Assembly (NCBI GenBank): GCA_050014415.1
Contig: JBEKDJ010000354.1
Coordinates: 1 to 5,245 of the forward strand
DNA length: 5,245 nt
Direction: 5' to 3'
Source of the DNA: JBEKDJ01 sp050014415
GTDB lineage: Bacteria > Desulfobacterota > BSN033 > UBA1163
The notes beneath the pieces were generated by a model. That model was not told where the DNA came from, did not search any database, and saw only the letters and a program-made list of their open reading frames with translations. Below are positions 4,898 through 5,245 of the stretch, piece after piece (the stretch's first letter is position 1; the number at the start of each line of letters is the position of its first letter). The position numbers were made by a program, and so were the translations under genes.

Positions 4898-4931
4898 TTA
4901 TGGAGAATCGGCATCTCCCGATTCTCCATAA
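4898..4931. repeat. Perfect hairpin 2 (14-bp stem, 6-nt loop)
   Basis: TTATGGAGAATCGG (4898-4911), loop CATCTC (4912-4917), CCGATTCTCCATAA (4918-4931). The stem is perfect and its length and loop size equal hairpin 1. Its outer ten base pairs differ from hairpin 1, while the four base pairs next to the loop and five of six loop bases are the same in inverted orientation. Confidence 0.8.
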
Positions 4932-4964
4932 ACAATATCCTGCTCAGTTACCTCTGCGCCTCTA

Positions 4965-5245
4965 ATGAGTCCTGTTCTTGCAGGACGAATGGGCGGTGAG
5001 AATCCAATTCTAAAATGTAACCTATTTCATGCTCCTGATATTTATGGAATTGCAGACTGGTGAATAAGTTATGCAGAATCTGGTCGGATACCTTTCTGTC
5101 TGTTCAAGGGAGCGACTATAAATCAAAAGGGAAGCCGGGGTCACTTGGTATGGTTACTGGGTCACTGCGTCTCAGGAGGGAAACAGTGAAATGAGCCGAA
5201 GAAACGAGACAGGAGGAAGAACCGGGTAAGCAAGGAGGAGTCTTG
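4965..5245. other. Right-end intergenic stretch without a recognisable gene
   Basis: No ORF of note. Visible items: a small hairpin GTCCTG-TTCTTG-CAGGAC (4969-4986), a short direct repeat GGGTCACT (5138-5145 and 5159-5166), and a purine-rich tail with AGGAGG (5174-5179) and AAGGAGGAG (5232-5240). The last may be the ribosome binding site of a plus-strand gene beginning at TTG 5243 or just beyond the edge; this cannot be settled here. Confidence 0.4.

Larger units (their letters stand above)
4791..4964. mobile_element. MITE-like element with CGCAGAG-type inverted ends and two hairpins
   Basis: The left end carries CGCGGAGTCGCAGAGG followed by ACGCAGAG (4791-4814); the right end carries CCTCTGCGCCTCT (4951-4963). 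The right end's reverse complement, AGAGGCGCAGAGG, matches the left-end AGAGGACGCAGAG with one extra base, so the ends are imperfect inverted repeats about 160 bp apart. GCAGAGGCGCAGAG-type strings are familiar as high-copy intergenic repeats in many environmental bacteria. There is no transposase, so any movement would be in trans. Between the ends lie two long hairpins, listed separately. Precise borders and target duplication are not visible. Confidence 0.55.

Noticed and set aside
4597..4935. 112-codon minus-strand ORF beginning MFMENREMPIL
   Set aside because: It runs through repeat copy 3's edge, intergenic DNA and both hairpins. Its N-terminal residues are simply the translation of hairpin 2 and nearby repeat sequence, no domain is recognisable, and there is no convincing ribosome binding site.

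Overview
The window looks like part of a bacterial chromosome: a housekeeping lipid operon on the minus strand (left half), then an accessory stretch (right half) with two small toxin-antitoxin (TA) loci, dispersed repeats and a hairpin-rich, MITE-like element. TA density, Phd/PIN and VapBC modules and CGCAGAG-type repeats would fit a Desulfobacterota-like or other environmental Gram-negative genome. That assignment is an inference; no gene here fixes the taxon.

Left (17-2553, minus strand). A promoter candidate at 2525-2553 reads into a fatty-acid kinase gene (fakA-like, DAK2 domain) and, 15 bases after its stop, a DegV-family fatty-acid-binding protein gene (fakB-like). Together they would phosphorylate free fatty acids: FakB presents the acyl carboxylate and FakA phosphorylates it, feeding phospholipid synthesis. 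Both starts need care. fakA most likely begins at a GTG at 2470, not the ATG at 2533, and degV most likely begins at a rare CTG at 853, which restores the conserved family N-terminus.

Middle (2640-4600). Three diverged copies of a roughly 130-170 bp repeat (2650-2807, 3530-3661, 4425-4595) alternate with two plus-strand TA loci. Each repeat holds the 3' end of a small minus-strand gene of unknown function: copy 1 is a 65-codon ORF, copy 2 is frameshifted, copy 3 is a 35-codon fragment without a start. TA1 has a strong sigma70-type promoter, a 10-bp palindrome and an intact Phd/YefM-type antitoxin gene. The following toxin gene is a chimera: the first 16 residues of a PIN toxin joined to the C-terminal half of a YgiT-type zinc-finger antitoxin. 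TA2 is an intact vapBC pair with overlapping genes and an operator-like inverted repeat on its -10 box.

Right (4600-5245). No convincing gene. It contains a roughly 170 bp element bounded by inverted CGCAGAG-type ends, with two perfect 14-bp-stem, 6-nt-loop hairpins. These share the same 14-nt tip in inverted orientation on unrelated but fully paired lower stems, so the loops are complementary to each other. Beyond it are only a small hairpin, a short direct repeat and a Shine-Dalgarno-like sequence at the very edge.

The main points for follow-up are the repeat-TA-repeat-TA-repeat layout with its chimeric toxin remnant, and the paired hairpins.
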